This document shows, in pieces, positions 33,066 through 42,112 of a stretch of 64,000 nt of DNA; position 1 is the stretch's first letter, and each line of letters opens with the position of its first letter. The notes under the pieces were generated by a model, which saw nothing but the letters and a program-made list of their open reading frames with translations, made no database searches and was not told the origin of the DNA. Source of the stretch: DAIDKA01 sp035503515 (GTDB taxonomy: Bacteria; Pseudomonadota; Gammaproteobacteria; Steroidobacterales; Steroidobacteraceae); the NCBI GenBank assembly GCA_035503515.1, contig DATJTJ010000003.1, positions 15,777-79,776 on the forward strand, in the 5' to 3' direction. A program made the translations under genes and the position numbers.

Positions 33066-34961
33066 CTATACCTGCACCTCGGCCAGATTACCGTTGGTCT
33101 CCAGCCATTCACGCCGGTCACCGGCCCGCTTCTTGGCAAGCAGCATGTCCATGAGCTGATCGGTCTTGTCGGCGGCATCCACGGTCAGCTGCACCAGCCG
33201 CCGCGTGCGCGGATCGATGGTGGTTTCGCGCAGCTGCGCCGGATTCATCTCCCCCAGGCCCTTGAAGCGGGTCACCTGGGGCTTGGCGCGCGGATTCTCC
33301 TTGGCGATGCGCGCCACGAGCTGATTGCGCTCGGCCTCATCCAGGGCGTAGTGCACCTGCTTGCCCGCGTCGATGCGGTACAGCGGCGGCATGGCCACGT
33401 AGATGTGGCCATTGGTCACCAGCGGCCGGAAGTGCCTCAGGAACAGCGCACACAGTAGCGTCGCGATGTGCGCGCCGTCCGAGTCGGCGTCGGCCAGGAT
33501 GCAGATCTTGTGGTAGCGCAGCTGCGACAGGTCGGTCGAGCCCGGATCCACGCCGATCGCCACGCTGATGTCGTGCACTTCCTGGGAGGACGCGATGGAG
33601 TTGGACTCCAGCTCCCAGGTGTTCAGGATCTTGCCGCGAAGCGGCATGATGGCCTGGAACTCGCGCTCGCGCGCCTGCTTGGCGCTGCCGCCGGCCGAAT
33701 CCCCTTCCACCAGGAACAGCTCCGAGCGGCGCGGCTCCTGGCTGGTGCAGTCGGCAAGCTTGCCGGGCAGTGCCGGACCGCCGGCGACGCGCTTGCGCAC
33801 CACGCGCTGCGCGGCGCGGGCGCGCTCCTGGGCATTGGCGATCGCGAACTGCGCGATCTTCTCCCCGGCCTCGGCATGGCCGTTCAGCCACAGCGCCAGG
33901 GAGTCGCGGGCGAAGGCCTCGACGATGGGCGCGGCATCGCGGGAAGCCAGCCGCTCCTTCATCTGGCCCGCGAACTGCGGCTCGCGGATCTTCAGCGACA
34001 GCACGTAGCAGCACTTGTCCCAGATGTCCTCGGGCGTGAGCTTGATGCCGCGGGGCACGAGGTTGCGGAACTCGCAGAACTCGCGCACGGCCTGGGCGAG
34101 CCCCGAGCGCAGGCCGTTGACGTGCGTGCCGCCCTCGGCGGTCGGGATCAGGTTGACGTAGCTCTCGCCGAACACCGCCGGGATGTTCGGCGCCCACAGC
34201 AGCGCATAACCGACGGCATCGGTGTCGCCCTCGCGCGCGGCCGTGATGGGCTCGGCGGGCAAGCGTTCGGTGGCCTCGAGTTCCTCGGTGAGATAGGCGC
34301 CCAGATCGCCGCTGTAGAACCATTCGTCCTGCTCGCCGGTCGCCTCGTTGCCGAAGGTGATGCGCAGACCAGGGCACAGGACGGCTTTCGCCTTGAGCGT
34401 GTGCCGCAGCTGGGGCACGGAGAACTTGTCGGAATCGAAGAACTTCGGGTCCGGCCAGAAACGCACCGTGGTGCCGGTGTTGCGCTGCCCGACGGTGCCC
34501 ACCACCGCGAGCTTCGAGGCGAGCTTGCCGTCCCTGAAGGTGATCCGGTATTCCTTGCCGCCGCGCCGGATGGTGCACTCCAGGCGGCTGGAGAGGGCAT
34601 TGACCACCGAGACGCCCACGCCGTGCAGGCCGCCGGAGAATTTGTAGGCCGCTTTTTCGGAGAACTTCCCGCCGGCATGCAGGCGCGTGAGGATCAGTTC
34701 GACCCCGCTCACCTTTTCCTGGGGATGGATGTCCACCGGCATGCCGCGACCGTTGTCGCTGACCTCCAGCGATCCGTCCTTGTACAGGGTCACATCGATC
34801 TGCGTGCAGTAGCCGGAGGTCGCCTCATCGACGCTGTTGTCGATCACTTCGTGGGCAAGATGGTTCGGCCGCTGGGTGTGGGTGTACATGCCCGGGCGGC
34901 GACGCACGGGCTCCAGGCCGGAGAGAACTTCGATATCCGAGGCGGTGTAACTTTGGCTCAT
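33066..34961 (-). CDS. parE: DNA topoisomerase IV subunit B
   Basis: ATPase subunit of topoisomerase IV. It has the GHKL ATP-binding motifs (EVIDNSVDEA, DNGRGMPV, GGLHGVGVSVVNAL) and the TOPRIM motif (LVEGDSAGG ... DADSDGAHI); 631 aa matches ParE rather than the longer GyrB. It is followed immediately by parC. Confidence 0.97.
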   Translation of the reverse strand: MSQSYTASDIEVLSGLEPVRRRPGMYTHTQRPNHLAHEVIDNSVDEATSGYCTQIDVTLYKDGSLEVSDNGRGMPVDIHPQEKVSGVELILTRLHAGGKFSEKAAYKFSGGLHGVGVSVVNALSSRLECTIRRGGKEYRITFRDGKLASKLAVVGTVGQRNTGTTVRFWPDPKFFDSDKFSVPQLRHTLKAKAVLCPGLRITFGNEATGEQDEWFYSGDLGAYLTEELEATERLPAEPITAAREGDTDAVGYALLWAPNIPAVFGESYVNLIPTAEGGTHVNGLRSGLAQAVREFCEFRNLVPRGIKLTPEDIWDKCCYVLSLKIREPQFAGQMKERLASRDAAPIVEAFARDSLALWLNGHAEAGEKIAQFAIANAQERARAAQRVVRKRVAGGPALPGKLADCTSQEPRRSELFLVEGDSAGGSAKQAREREFQAIMPLRGKILNTWELESNSIASSQEVHDISVAIGVDPGSTDLSQLRYHKICILADADSDGAHIATLLCALFLRHFRPLVTNGHIYVAMPPLYRIDAGKQVHYALDEAERNQLVARIAKENPRAKPQVTRFKGLGEMNPAQLRETTIDPRTRRLVQLTVDAADKTDQLMDMLLAKKRAGDRREWLETNGNLAEVQV

Positions 34962-35023
34962 CGCTTTGACAAATGGATCAACGGGCAGCAGCAGGCCGCC
35001 CGCGGGTGCCGGGATCTTAAACG

Positions 35024-35053
35024 ATTATGGAAAGGCCCGGTTCGTCAGTTCAA
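35024..35053 (-). promoter_or_regulatory. Possible sigma-70 promoter for parE-parC
   Basis: Minus strand: -35 TTGAAC (35053-35048), an 18-base spacer, then -10 CATAAT (35029-35024). The -35 lies in the last codons of the DUF3501 gene. Transcription would begin near 35017, about 55 bases before the parE start. Called by eye. Confidence 0.4.
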
Positions 35054-35629
35054 GTCGCCAAGCAGCGACGCACGGATGGGTTCGGCCACCGGGCTCACCG
35101 CATACCGGTAGCGATCGTGATCGACGCCGGCGCTCAGGGCCGCGCCGCTCTTGAGCGCCGCCAGCATGGGCGGCTTGAGCTCGAACCGCAGGAAATGCAC
35201 GGCGGAAGTCTTCTCGTCATTCTCGCGCGGCAGGTCCTCGTCGGCGATGGCGAACACCTTGTCGAAGCCGTCCACCTGGATCCAGCAGCGCGACTCCACC
35301 CCGCGCAGCCGCATCAGCTGCTCGCGCCGCTCCCCGCTGTCGGGGAACTCCACCAGCAGCGTCGCCTTCCAGTTGCTGCCATCCGGAATCAGGGGGTTGT
35401 AGGCATCCAGTTCCTCGTGGATGCCCTCCTCCTCGAACACGCGCTCGGCGCGCAGCATCTCCTGGATCTGATACTGGATGGTCAGGCGATCCTCGAAGCA
35501 CCAGGTCATGTTGGGCCCCACGGCGAGGCGCCTGCGGCTCTTGTGCGCAAGGACCTGCGCCCGGAACTCGCTGCGCCTGCGGGCGTACTGCTCGAGGCTG
35601 AAGAGTTGTTCGACGGTCAGTTTTTCCAT
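35045..35629 (-). CDS. DUF3501 family protein
   Basis: A 194-aa soluble protein without recognisable catalytic residues. It matches the DUF3501 family, which is known mainly as the partner of the Fe-S oxidoreductase and rubrerythrin genes found immediately upstream here. The start is the ATG at 35629, with AAGGAG eight bases upstream; a GTG three codons earlier would sit directly on that site. Its function is unknown; a role in peroxide or iron-sulfur homeostasis is inferred from the operon. Confidence 0.8.
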   Translation of the reverse strand: MEKLTVEQLFSLEQYARRRSEFRAQVLAHKSRRRLAVGPNMTWCFEDRLTIQYQIQEMLRAERVFEEEGIHEELDAYNPLIPDGSNWKATLLVEFPDSGERREQLMRLRGVESRCWIQVDGFDKVFAIADEDLPRENDEKTSAVHFLRFELKPPMLAALKSGAALSAGVDHDRYRYAVSPVAEPIRASLLGDLN

Positions 35630-35642
35630 GCCGCTCACTCCT

Positions 35643-37034
35643 TCAAATTCCGTAGGCGAGCCGCAGCAGCTTCAGGGGATGTTCCGGTCCGCGCCCGCCC
35701 GCCGCGCTCGCGGTGGCCGTCCCGGCGGGCAACAGGCTCTCGATCTGGTGGCCGGCCATCGGGCAGTCGCTGGTGTAGTGCGCGGGCGCAGCATTCTGCA
35801 CCTTGGTCGCCACCGGCCTGCCGATCTTCTGCGAGGCAGCCCGGAACTCCTCTTTGACCGCATAGGTGCCGTTGTGGCCCGAACAGCGCTCGATGACTTC
35901 CACCGTGGTCTCGGGCACCAGCCGCAGCAGATCGCGGGTCTTGAGCCCGATGTTCTGCACCCGCAGGTGGCAGGGGACGTGGTAGCTGACCTTGCCGAGG
36001 CTCGTCCTGAACTGCGTCCTGAGCCGGCCGGCCTTGTGGCGCAGCATCAGGTACTCGAACGGATCGTAGATGCGCGCCGCCACCGCCTTCACGTCCGGAT
36101 CGTCCGGAAACATCAGCGGCAGCTCCTGCTTGAACATCAGGACGCAGCTGGGGATCGGAGCCACGATGTCGAATCCGGCCGCGATCACCGCCAGCAGCTG
36201 CGGGATGTTCTCTTCCTTGTAGGCCGCGACCGTCTTCAGGTCCCCCAGCTCCAGGCGGGGCATGCCGCAGCAGCGCTCCTTCGGCACCAGGCGCACCGGG
36301 ATGTCGTTGTGGTTGAACACCGCCACCAGGTCCGTCGCCAGGTCCGGCTCATTGCGGTTGCCGTAACAGGTGGTGAACAGGGCGACCTGCCCGCGCAACT
36401 CCTCGCGCGCGGCGGGCACCGCCCCGGGGGCCGCCGCCGGCAGCGGACCGTTCAGCGCCGCCAGCCGGCTGCGGGCGGTGCGCGAATGAAACTCGGGTAG
36501 CGGGGCATCGCGGGCGATCCCCAACGTCTTTTCCAGCAGCGCGCGTGCGGGCTTGAGCCGGTTGACGGCGTTGACGACCTCGGCCACCACCGGAATGCCG
36601 GCGATCCGCCCCACCGCCTCGGTGGAGGCCAGCATGCGATCGCGCATGCTGAAGCCCTCGCGGCCGGCGTGGACGGCCTTGGCGCGCAGCATCAGATGCG
36701 GGAAATCGACGTTCCAGGGATGGGGCGGCACGTACGGGCACTTGGTCATGAAGCACATGTCACACAGGTAACAGTGATCCACGACTTCCCAGTAGACCTT
36801 CCGGTCCACGCCTTCGAGCTCGCCGCTGTCGGTGGCATCGATGGCATCGAACAGGGTGGGAAAGGATTGGCACAGGCTGAAGCAGCGGCGGCAGCCATGG
36901 CAGATGTCGAAGACGCGGGTGAGCTCCTCAGTGAGCGCCGCTTCGTTGTAGAAATCCGGATTGCGCCAATCGATCGGATGACGGGTCGGCGCCTCGAGAC
37001 TGCCTTCCCGGCCGCCGGTGGGAGCGTTGCTCAT
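35643..37034 (-). CDS. Heterodisulfide-reductase/GlpC-like iron-sulfur protein
   Basis: Electron-transfer protein with two N-terminal 4Fe-4S motifs (CHGCRRCFSLC and CYLCDMCFMTKCPY, within about residues 45-110) and C-terminal cysteine-rich (CCG) domains. The first CCG motif (ERCCGMP) is intact; the second reads CSGHNG, so it is degenerate. 463 aa. The start MSNAPTGG is set by GAGGAG five bases upstream. It is 13 bases from the DUF3501 gene. It probably passes electrons to rubrerythrin or to a quinone partner; the partner is not visible. Confidence 0.87.
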   Translation of the reverse strand: MSNAPTGGREGSLEAPTRHPIDWRNPDFYNEAALTEELTRVFDICHGCRRCFSLCQSFPTLFDAIDATDSGELEGVDRKVYWEVVDHCYLCDMCFMTKCPYVPPHPWNVDFPHLMLRAKAVHAGREGFSMRDRMLASTEAVGRIAGIPVVAEVVNAVNRLKPARALLEKTLGIARDAPLPEFHSRTARSRLAALNGPLPAAAPGAVPAAREELRGQVALFTTCYGNRNEPDLATDLVAVFNHNDIPVRLVPKERCCGMPRLELGDLKTVAAYKEENIPQLLAVIAAGFDIVAPIPSCVLMFKQELPLMFPDDPDVKAVAARIYDPFEYLMLRHKAGRLRTQFRTSLGKVSYHVPCHLRVQNIGLKTRDLLRLVPETTVEVIERCSGHNGTYAVKEEFRAASQKIGRPVATKVQNAAPAHYTSDCPMAGHQIESLLPAGTATASAAGGRGPEHPLKLLRLAYGI

Positions 37035-37097
37035 CGAACTCCTCAAATCCGGGAACCGGCGGCGGCGCCGGCTCCCGGGTCTTGATCCAGGCGTGCC

Positions 37098-37511
37098 TCA
37101 GATCGAGTCCAGCGCCTTCTGGAAGCGATTCGCGTGCGAACGCTCGGCCTTCGCCAGCGTCTCGAACCAGTCCGCGATTTCGGCAAAGCCTTCCTCGCGG
37201 GCCGACTTCGCCATGCCCGGATACATGTCCGAATACTCGTGCGTCTCGCCGGCGATGGCGGCTTTGAGGTTCAGCTTGGTGTCGCCGATGGGCAGGCCGG
37301 TCGCCGGGTCGCCGACCGCCTCCAGGTACTCGAGATGGCCGTGGGCATGGCCGGTCTCGCCTTCGGCAGTCGAGCGGAACACGGCCGATACGTCGTTGTA
37401 GCCCTCGACGTCGGCCTTGGATGCGAAATACAGATAACGGCGGTTGGCCTGGGATTCCCCGGCAAACGCCTCCTTGAGATTGGTCTCGGTCTTGCTGCCC
37501 TTGAGGTTCAC
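37098..37511 (-). CDS. Rubrerythrin-type diiron peroxidase without rubredoxin domain
   Basis: Four-helix diiron protein that reduces hydrogen peroxide in related systems. The ligand helices carry GESQANRRY, EGETGHAHGH, AGETHEYSDMY and KAERSHANRF (ExxH pattern). At 137 aa it lacks the C-terminal rubredoxin Cys4 domain of classical rubrerythrin, so an outside electron donor is needed; the Fe-S protein encoded next is the obvious candidate. It is the first gene of the three-gene unit. Confidence 0.92.
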   Translation of the reverse strand: MNLKGSKTETNLKEAFAGESQANRRYLYFASKADVEGYNDVSAVFRSTAEGETGHAHGHLEYLEAVGDPATGLPIGDTKLNLKAAIAGETHEYSDMYPGMAKSAREEGFAEIADWFETLAKAERSHANRFQKALDSI

Positions 37512-37553
37512 GGTGGTCTCCTGCGAAGGTGATGCGAAGTCGTACGGTCACGA

Positions 37554-37570
37554 ATTAGACTTGGTCTAAT
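37554..37570. promoter_or_regulatory. Perfect inverted repeat, likely operator of the rubrerythrin operon
   Basis: ATTAGAC-TTG-GTCTAAT, a perfect 7-base inverted repeat with a 3-base spacer, about 43 bases upstream of the rubrerythrin start. Read on the minus strand it contains TCTAAT, five of six matches to a -10 box, so a bound repressor would block RNA polymerase. The regulator is not identifiable from sequence; a redox- or iron-responsive protein (Rrf2, Fur or PerR type) is the natural guess. Confidence 0.6.
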
Positions 37571-37672
37571 ATGGTGAACTCTATGCGGTCCGGGTCGGCA
37601 TCGTCAACGGCTATGACCCATCGTCCGGGCCCTGTATAAGGTGCCATTGCCACAACCCGCCCAAGGATCCCA

Positions 37673-37936
37673 GTGGACCAGCCCGAAGCGACAGCGGTGG
37701 ATTTCGAGAACTCCCTGACCGAACTCGAGACCCTCGTGGAGCGCCTCGAACGGGGTGATCTGCCCCTGGAGGAGGCCCTGAAGTGTTTCGAGCGGGGTGT
37801 TGCCCTGACGCGTCAGTGCCAGGGTGCCCTCAAGGCCGCGCAGCAGAAGGTCGAAATCCTGCTGAGCGGCGATCCCCATGCCGAGCCCGAGCCGTTCTCC
37901 GAGAGCGCCGAAGCAGCTCTGGCTTCAGGCGAGTAG
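37673..37936 (+). CDS. xseB: Exodeoxyribonuclease VII small subunit
   Basis: Small helical subunit of exonuclease VII, 87 aa, with the family pattern FENSLTELETLVERLERGDLPLEEAL. The start is GTG with AAGGA five bases upstream. It lies upstream of the isoprenoid gene dxs, as in many gammaproteobacteria (usually xseB-ispA-dxs). Here ispA has moved to the hopanoid locus and a 137-base gap separates xseB from dxs. Confidence 0.95.
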   Translation: MDQPEATAVDFENSLTELETLVERLERGDLPLEEALKCFERGVALTRQCQGALKAAQQKVEILLSGDPHAEPEPFSESAEAALASGE

Positions 37937-38073
37937 ACACCGAAGCCCAAGCTGGCCGGCGGCCGCCGGCGCTCCTTGAGACTCCTCCCATACCTTATCC
38001 TTGTTGCAGTCGTTAGACTTGACGCCCGTGCCTGATGTGCACGAGGCGCTACAGAGGTCATAAAGTTCACACC

Positions 38074-39978
38074 ATGCCCACGCCCCCTGGCACCTATCCC
38101 CTGCTCAGCCGCATCGAGTCACCGGCGGACCTGCGCCAGCTGCCGGCCGGGAAGCTTCCCGAGCTTGCCGCGGAACTGCGGGAATTCCTGATTCAGAGTG
38201 TCAGCACCCGGGGTGGGCACTTCGCCGCGGGACTGGGGACCGTGGAACTGACCATCGCCCTGCACTACGTCTACGACACGCCCGGCGACCTGCTGGTGTG
38301 GGACGTGGGTCACCAGGCCTACCCGCACAAGGTGCTGACCGGCCGGCGCGACCGCCTGCACACCATCAAGCAGCGCGACGGGCTCGCCCCCTTCCCCACG
38401 CCCGCGGAAAGCGAGTACGACACCTTCACCGTGGGCCACTCGAGCACCTCGGTCAGCGCGGCCCTGGGGATGGCCATCGCAGCGGCCCACCAGGGCAGCG
38501 AACGGCGCGCCGTCGCCATCATCGGCGATGGCGCCATGACGGCCGGCATGGCCTTCGAGGCCCTCTGCCACGCCGGCTCCCTGCCCAATGACCTGCTGGT
38601 GGTGCTCAACGACAACGAGATGTCGATTTCCGAGAACGTCGGCGCGCTCTCCAATTACCTGGCCCGGGTGCTCTCCGGACGGTTCTATTCGCATCTGCGC
38701 GACAAGGGCAAGAAAGTTCTCGCGCCGATGCCCACGGTGTGGGAACTCGCGCGCCGCTCGGAGGAACACATGAAGGGCATGGTGCTCCCGGGCACCATGT
38801 TCGAGGAAATGGGTTTCAACTACATCGGCCCGGTCGACGGCCATGACCTGAAGGCGCTGGTGACCACGCTCAAGAACGTCAAGAAGCTCAAGGGCCCGCA
38901 GTTCCTGCACGTCGTCACGCGCAAGGGCAAGGGCTATGCGCCGGCCGAAGCCGATCCCATCAAGTGGCACGGACCGGGGCCGTTCGATCCGCTGAGCGGC
39001 ACGATTTTCAAGGAAAAGAGCCTGGGACCCTCCTATTCACAGGTCTTCGGACAGTGGCTGTGCGATATCGCCGAGGCCGATCCGAAGATCGTCGCCATCA
39101 CGCCGGCGATGCGCGAGGGGTCGGGGCTGGTCGAGTATTCCAAGCGCTTCCCGGACCGCTACTTCGACGTGGCCATTGCCGAGCAGCACGCCGTGACCCT
39201 GGCCGCGGGCCTCGCCGCCGCGGGCATGAAGCCGGTGGTCGCCATCTACTCGACGTTCCTGCAGCGCGGCTACGACCAGCTGATCCACGACGTGGCCCTG
39301 CAGAACCTGCCGGTGGTGTTCGCCATCGACCGGGCGGGCATGGTCGGCAGCGACGGCGCCACCCATCAGGGCAGCTTCGATCTGTCCTTCCTGCGCTGCA
39401 TACCCAACATGGTGATCATGGCACCGGCGGATGAGAACGAGTGCCGGCAGATGCTCTACACCGCCACCACCGTGCAGGGACCCGCCGCCGTGCGCTATCC
39501 GCGCGGCACCGGGCCCGGCACCGCGCTGGTGAGCCAGATGACGGCGTTGCCGCTGGGCCGTGCGGAACTGCGCCGCCAGGGCCGTTCGGGCCTGGCCCTG
39601 GTCGCCGTCGGCGCCATGGTCGCCCCGGCGCAGAAGATCGCCGAGCGGCTGGACGCCACGGTCGTCAACCTGCGCTTCATCAAGCCGATGGACGAGGACC
39701 TGGTGCTGGAGATCGCCGCGCGCCACAGCGCCATCGTGACGCTGGAGGAGAATGTCGTGGCCGGCGGCGCCGGCAGCGCCATCGGCGAGCTGCTGGCGGC
39801 CCAGGACCTGCAGCTGCCGCTGCTGCATATCGGCATTCCGGATCGCTTCATCGAGCACGGTTCGCGCGAGGACTGCCTGGCGCTGGCCGGACTCGACGCG
39901 GCCGCGCTCAACGCCACCATCGAGCGGTGGTGGGCCCGCCATTCGGCCACCCGCGCCCGCTCCGTCGGCGCGCTGTAG
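38074..39978 (+). CDS. dxs: 1-deoxy-D-xylulose-5-phosphate synthase
   Basis: Thiamine-diphosphate enzyme that starts the MEP pathway from pyruvate and glyceraldehyde 3-phosphate. The ThDP motif GDGAMTAGMAFEA and the LNDNEMSISENVG segment are present, with the catalytic Glu region AEQHAVTLAAG. 634 aa from the ATG at 38074, which matches the family N-terminus; an in-frame ATG 13 codons earlier is less likely. The 137 bases upstream (37937-38073) contain TAGACT near 38012 as a weak -10 but nothing firm. Confidence 0.96.
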   Translation: MPTPPGTYPLLSRIESPADLRQLPAGKLPELAAELREFLIQSVSTRGGHFAAGLGTVELTIALHYVYDTPGDLLVWDVGHQAYPHKVLTGRRDRLHTIKQRDGLAPFPTPAESEYDTFTVGHSSTSVSAALGMAIAAAHQGSERRAVAIIGDGAMTAGMAFEALCHAGSLPNDLLVVLNDNEMSISENVGALSNYLARVLSGRFYSHLRDKGKKVLAPMPTVWELARRSEEHMKGMVLPGTMFEEMGFNYIGPVDGHDLKALVTTLKNVKKLKGPQFLHVVTRKGKGYAPAEADPIKWHGPGPFDPLSGTIFKEKSLGPSYSQVFGQWLCDIAEADPKIVAITPAMREGSGLVEYSKRFPDRYFDVAIAEQHAVTLAAGLAAAGMKPVVAIYSTFLQRGYDQLIHDVALQNLPVVFAIDRAGMVGSDGATHQGSFDLSFLRCIPNMVIMAPADENECRQMLYTATTVQGPAAVRYPRGTGPGTALVSQMTALPLGRAELRRQGRSGLALVAVGAMVAPAQKIAERLDATVVNLRFIKPMDEDLVLEIAARHSAIVTLEENVVAGGAGSAIGELLAAQDLQLPLLHIGIPDRFIEHGSREDCLALAGLDAAALNATIERWWARHSATRARSVGAL

Positions 39979-40006
39979 GCTCCCTTTTTCGAATCCCGAC
40001 AAGGTC

Positions 40007-40816
40007 ATGAACGCCATTCCGAAACCGGTCAGCGTGGAAGACGTGCAGAGCCGCGCCGATACCCGGCGCATCCCCATCAACCGCGTCGGCATCAAGGACA
40101 TCTCGCACCCGGTGCGGGTCAAGGATCGCAGCAGCGGTGAACAGCACACCATTGCCACCTTCAACATGTACGTGAACCTGCCTCATGACTTCAAGGGTAC
40201 GCACATGTCGCGGTTCATCAGCATCCTCAACCAGCACGAAGGCGAGATCTCGGTCGAATCCTTCCAGTCGATGCTGGAGGACATGACGGTGCGGCTGGAG
40301 GCCGACGCCGGCCGCATCGAGATGTCCTTTCCGTTCTTCATGACCAAGCACGCTCCGGTGTCCGGCGTCGCGAGCGTCATGGACTACCGCGCCAGCCTCA
40401 TCGGCGAACGGCGCGACGGCAGCACCTGTACCTGGATCAGGGTCGTCGTGCCGGTCACGAGCCTGTGCCCCTGCTCACGCGACATTTCCAAGTACGGCGC
40501 GCACAACCAGCGCTCGCACGTCACCATCACCGCGAAGCTGCGCGAGCACATCTGGATCGAGGAGCTCATCGGCATCGCCGAGTCGGAGGCTTCCAGCGAG
40601 CTCTACGGCATCCTGAAGCGCACCGACGAGAAATTCGTCACCGAACGTGCCTACGAGAACCCGAAATTCGTGGAGGACATCGTGCGCGATGTCGCCGCGC
40701 GACTGAACGCGGAGGAGCGGCTCTCAGCGTACGAGGTTTCCGCGGAGAACTTCGAGTCCATCCACAATCATTCGGCCTACGCGCTGATCGAGCGCGACAA
40801 GGACGCGACGCGGTAG
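40007..40816 (+). CDS. folE2: GTP cyclohydrolase I, type IB (FolE2)
   Basis: Metal-dependent GTP cyclohydrolase that makes dihydroneopterin triphosphate for folate or queuosine precursors. The signature TSLCPCSRDIS carries the catalytic cysteine, and 269 aa is the FolE2 length. FolE2 tolerates metals other than zinc and is often used under zinc limitation; no Zur box was found in the 28 bases before the gene. Its stop codon abuts that of the kinase on the opposite strand with no spacer. Confidence 0.93.
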   Translation: MNAIPKPVSVEDVQSRADTRRIPINRVGIKDISHPVRVKDRSSGEQHTIATFNMYVNLPHDFKGTHMSRFISILNQHEGEISVESFQSMLEDMTVRLEADAGRIEMSFPFFMTKHAPVSGVASVMDYRASLIGERRDGSTCTWIRVVVPVTSLCPCSRDISKYGAHNQRSHVTITAKLREHIWIEELIGIAESEASSELYGILKRTDEKFVTERAYENPKFVEDIVRDVAARLNAEERLSAYEVSAENFESIHNHSAYALIERDKDATR

Positions 40817-42112
40817 CTAGCGGGGGCTGATCCGGGGATAGGTGGCGGTGGTCGAATCCATGTCGCTCGCCTGCAGGCGGGTGATCATGGTGCGCAGGAA
40901 TACCCGGTTGAAGCGCAGCTGGCACGAAGCCGACACCTGTTCGAGCAGGGTCGAACTGACCTTCAGCACCGTGACGCCCTCCAGGGCGCGGATGGTGGCG
41001 GTGCGCTTGGCGCCCGGTACGTAGCTCGCCTCGCCGAAGCACTCTCCGGTCTCGATCGCCCCCAGGCGCACCGTGTGCCGTTCCACCGTGCAGGTGCCGG
41101 ACACGATCACGTAGAACCGGTCGTCCATCTCGCCTTCCTTGACGATCTCCTCGCCGAAGGCGTAGGTCTGCCAGTGACTGGCGCGCAACACTTCCCAGAT
41201 CTCGGCATGCGAGAACTCGTGGAAGAATTTCAGGCGGCGCAGCACGCCGAACTGCTCCTGGCGATCGATCCGGGCGTTCTGTTCGCGCAGCTTCTGGTGG
41301 ACCCGGGTGAGCTCGGCGGCGAAGTCCAGGCCGCTCTTGTAGCGCTTGTTGGGATCCTTCTGCAGCGCCATCGCCACCACGGTCTCGAGATCCTCGGGGA
41401 TGTCGGCGCGCAGGGTGTGGATCGGCGGCGCCGTGGCGTACACGATCTGGTGCAGGAGCTTCTGCAGGTTGCCGGCGCGAAACGGGCGCGAACCGGTGAG
41501 CAGCTCGTACATCACCGCGCCGAGCGAATACAGGTCCGAGCGGTTGCTGAGCTCCAGGCTCTGCACCTGCTCGGGGGACATGTACGAAGGACTGCCCGCG
41601 ATGCCCTCGATCCGGGAGATGTCGGAGTCCGACACCAGCGCGATACCGAAGTCGATGATGCGGACGTCGCTGTCCTGCGTGAGCATGATGTTCGAAGGCT
41701 TCACATCACGATGGATCACGCCGCGGGAGTGCGCGTAGTGCAGCGCCTTGGCGCACTTGTAGATGATCTCCACGGCATCGTCGATGCGCAGCAGGTTGTC
41801 GGCCCGGCAGTAGGCCGCCAGGGTGCGCGCGCCGTGCACGTGCTCGCTGACGATGTAGCAGTAACCGTTCTCCTCGCCCGCGTCGTAGATCGGCAGGATG
41901 TTCGGGTGCTGCAGCATGCCGACTAGGTGCGCCTCGGACAGGAACATCTTGCGCGCGATGCGCGCCCGGTCCTCGTCGCCGCCGGCGTCGATGTTGTAGA
42001 CCTTGATCGCCACATCACGCCCGTAATAGGCGTCGTGCGAGAGATAGACCGTGCCGGTGCTGCCGCGACCAACTTCCTTGATGATCACGTACTTGCCGAT
42101 CTTCTCGGGCAT
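40817..42112 (-). CDS. Ser/Thr protein kinase with C-terminal cyclic-nucleotide-binding domain
   Basis: Hanks-type kinase domain (about residues 7-265): GRGSTGTV glycine loop, VAIKVY lysine, HRDVKPSN catalytic loop, DFGIAL and GSPSYMSPEQ activation segment, all intact. It is joined by a charged helical linker to a cAMP-binding-type beta-roll (about 295-400: EEIVKEGEMDDRFYVIVSG ... GECFGEASYV). The canonical PRAAT arginine motif of CRP-type sites appears as KRTATI, so ligand binding is uncertain. No transmembrane segment was seen. The ATG at 42112 was chosen; a GTG at 42181 would add 23 residues. Confidence 0.88.
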   Translation of the reverse strand: MPEKIGKYVIIKEVGRGSTGTVYLSHDAYYGRDVAIKVYNIDAGGDEDRARIARKMFLSEAHLVGMLQHPNILPIYDAGEENGYCYIVSEHVHGARTLAAYCRADNLLRIDDAVEIIYKCAKALHYAHSRGVIHRDVKPSNIMLTQDSDVRIIDFGIALVSDSDISRIEGIAGSPSYMSPEQVQSLELSNRSDLYSLGAVMYELLTGSRPFRAGNLQKLLHQIVYATAPPIHTLRADIPEDLETVVAMALQKDPNKRYKSGLDFAAELTRVHQKLREQNARIDRQEQFGVLRRLKFFHEFSHAEIWEVLRASHWQTYAFGEEIVKEGEMDDRFYVIVSGTCTVERHTVRLGAIETGECFGEASYVPGAKRTATIRALEGVTVLKVSSTLLEQVSASCQLRFNRVFLRTMITRLQASDMDSTTATYPRISPR

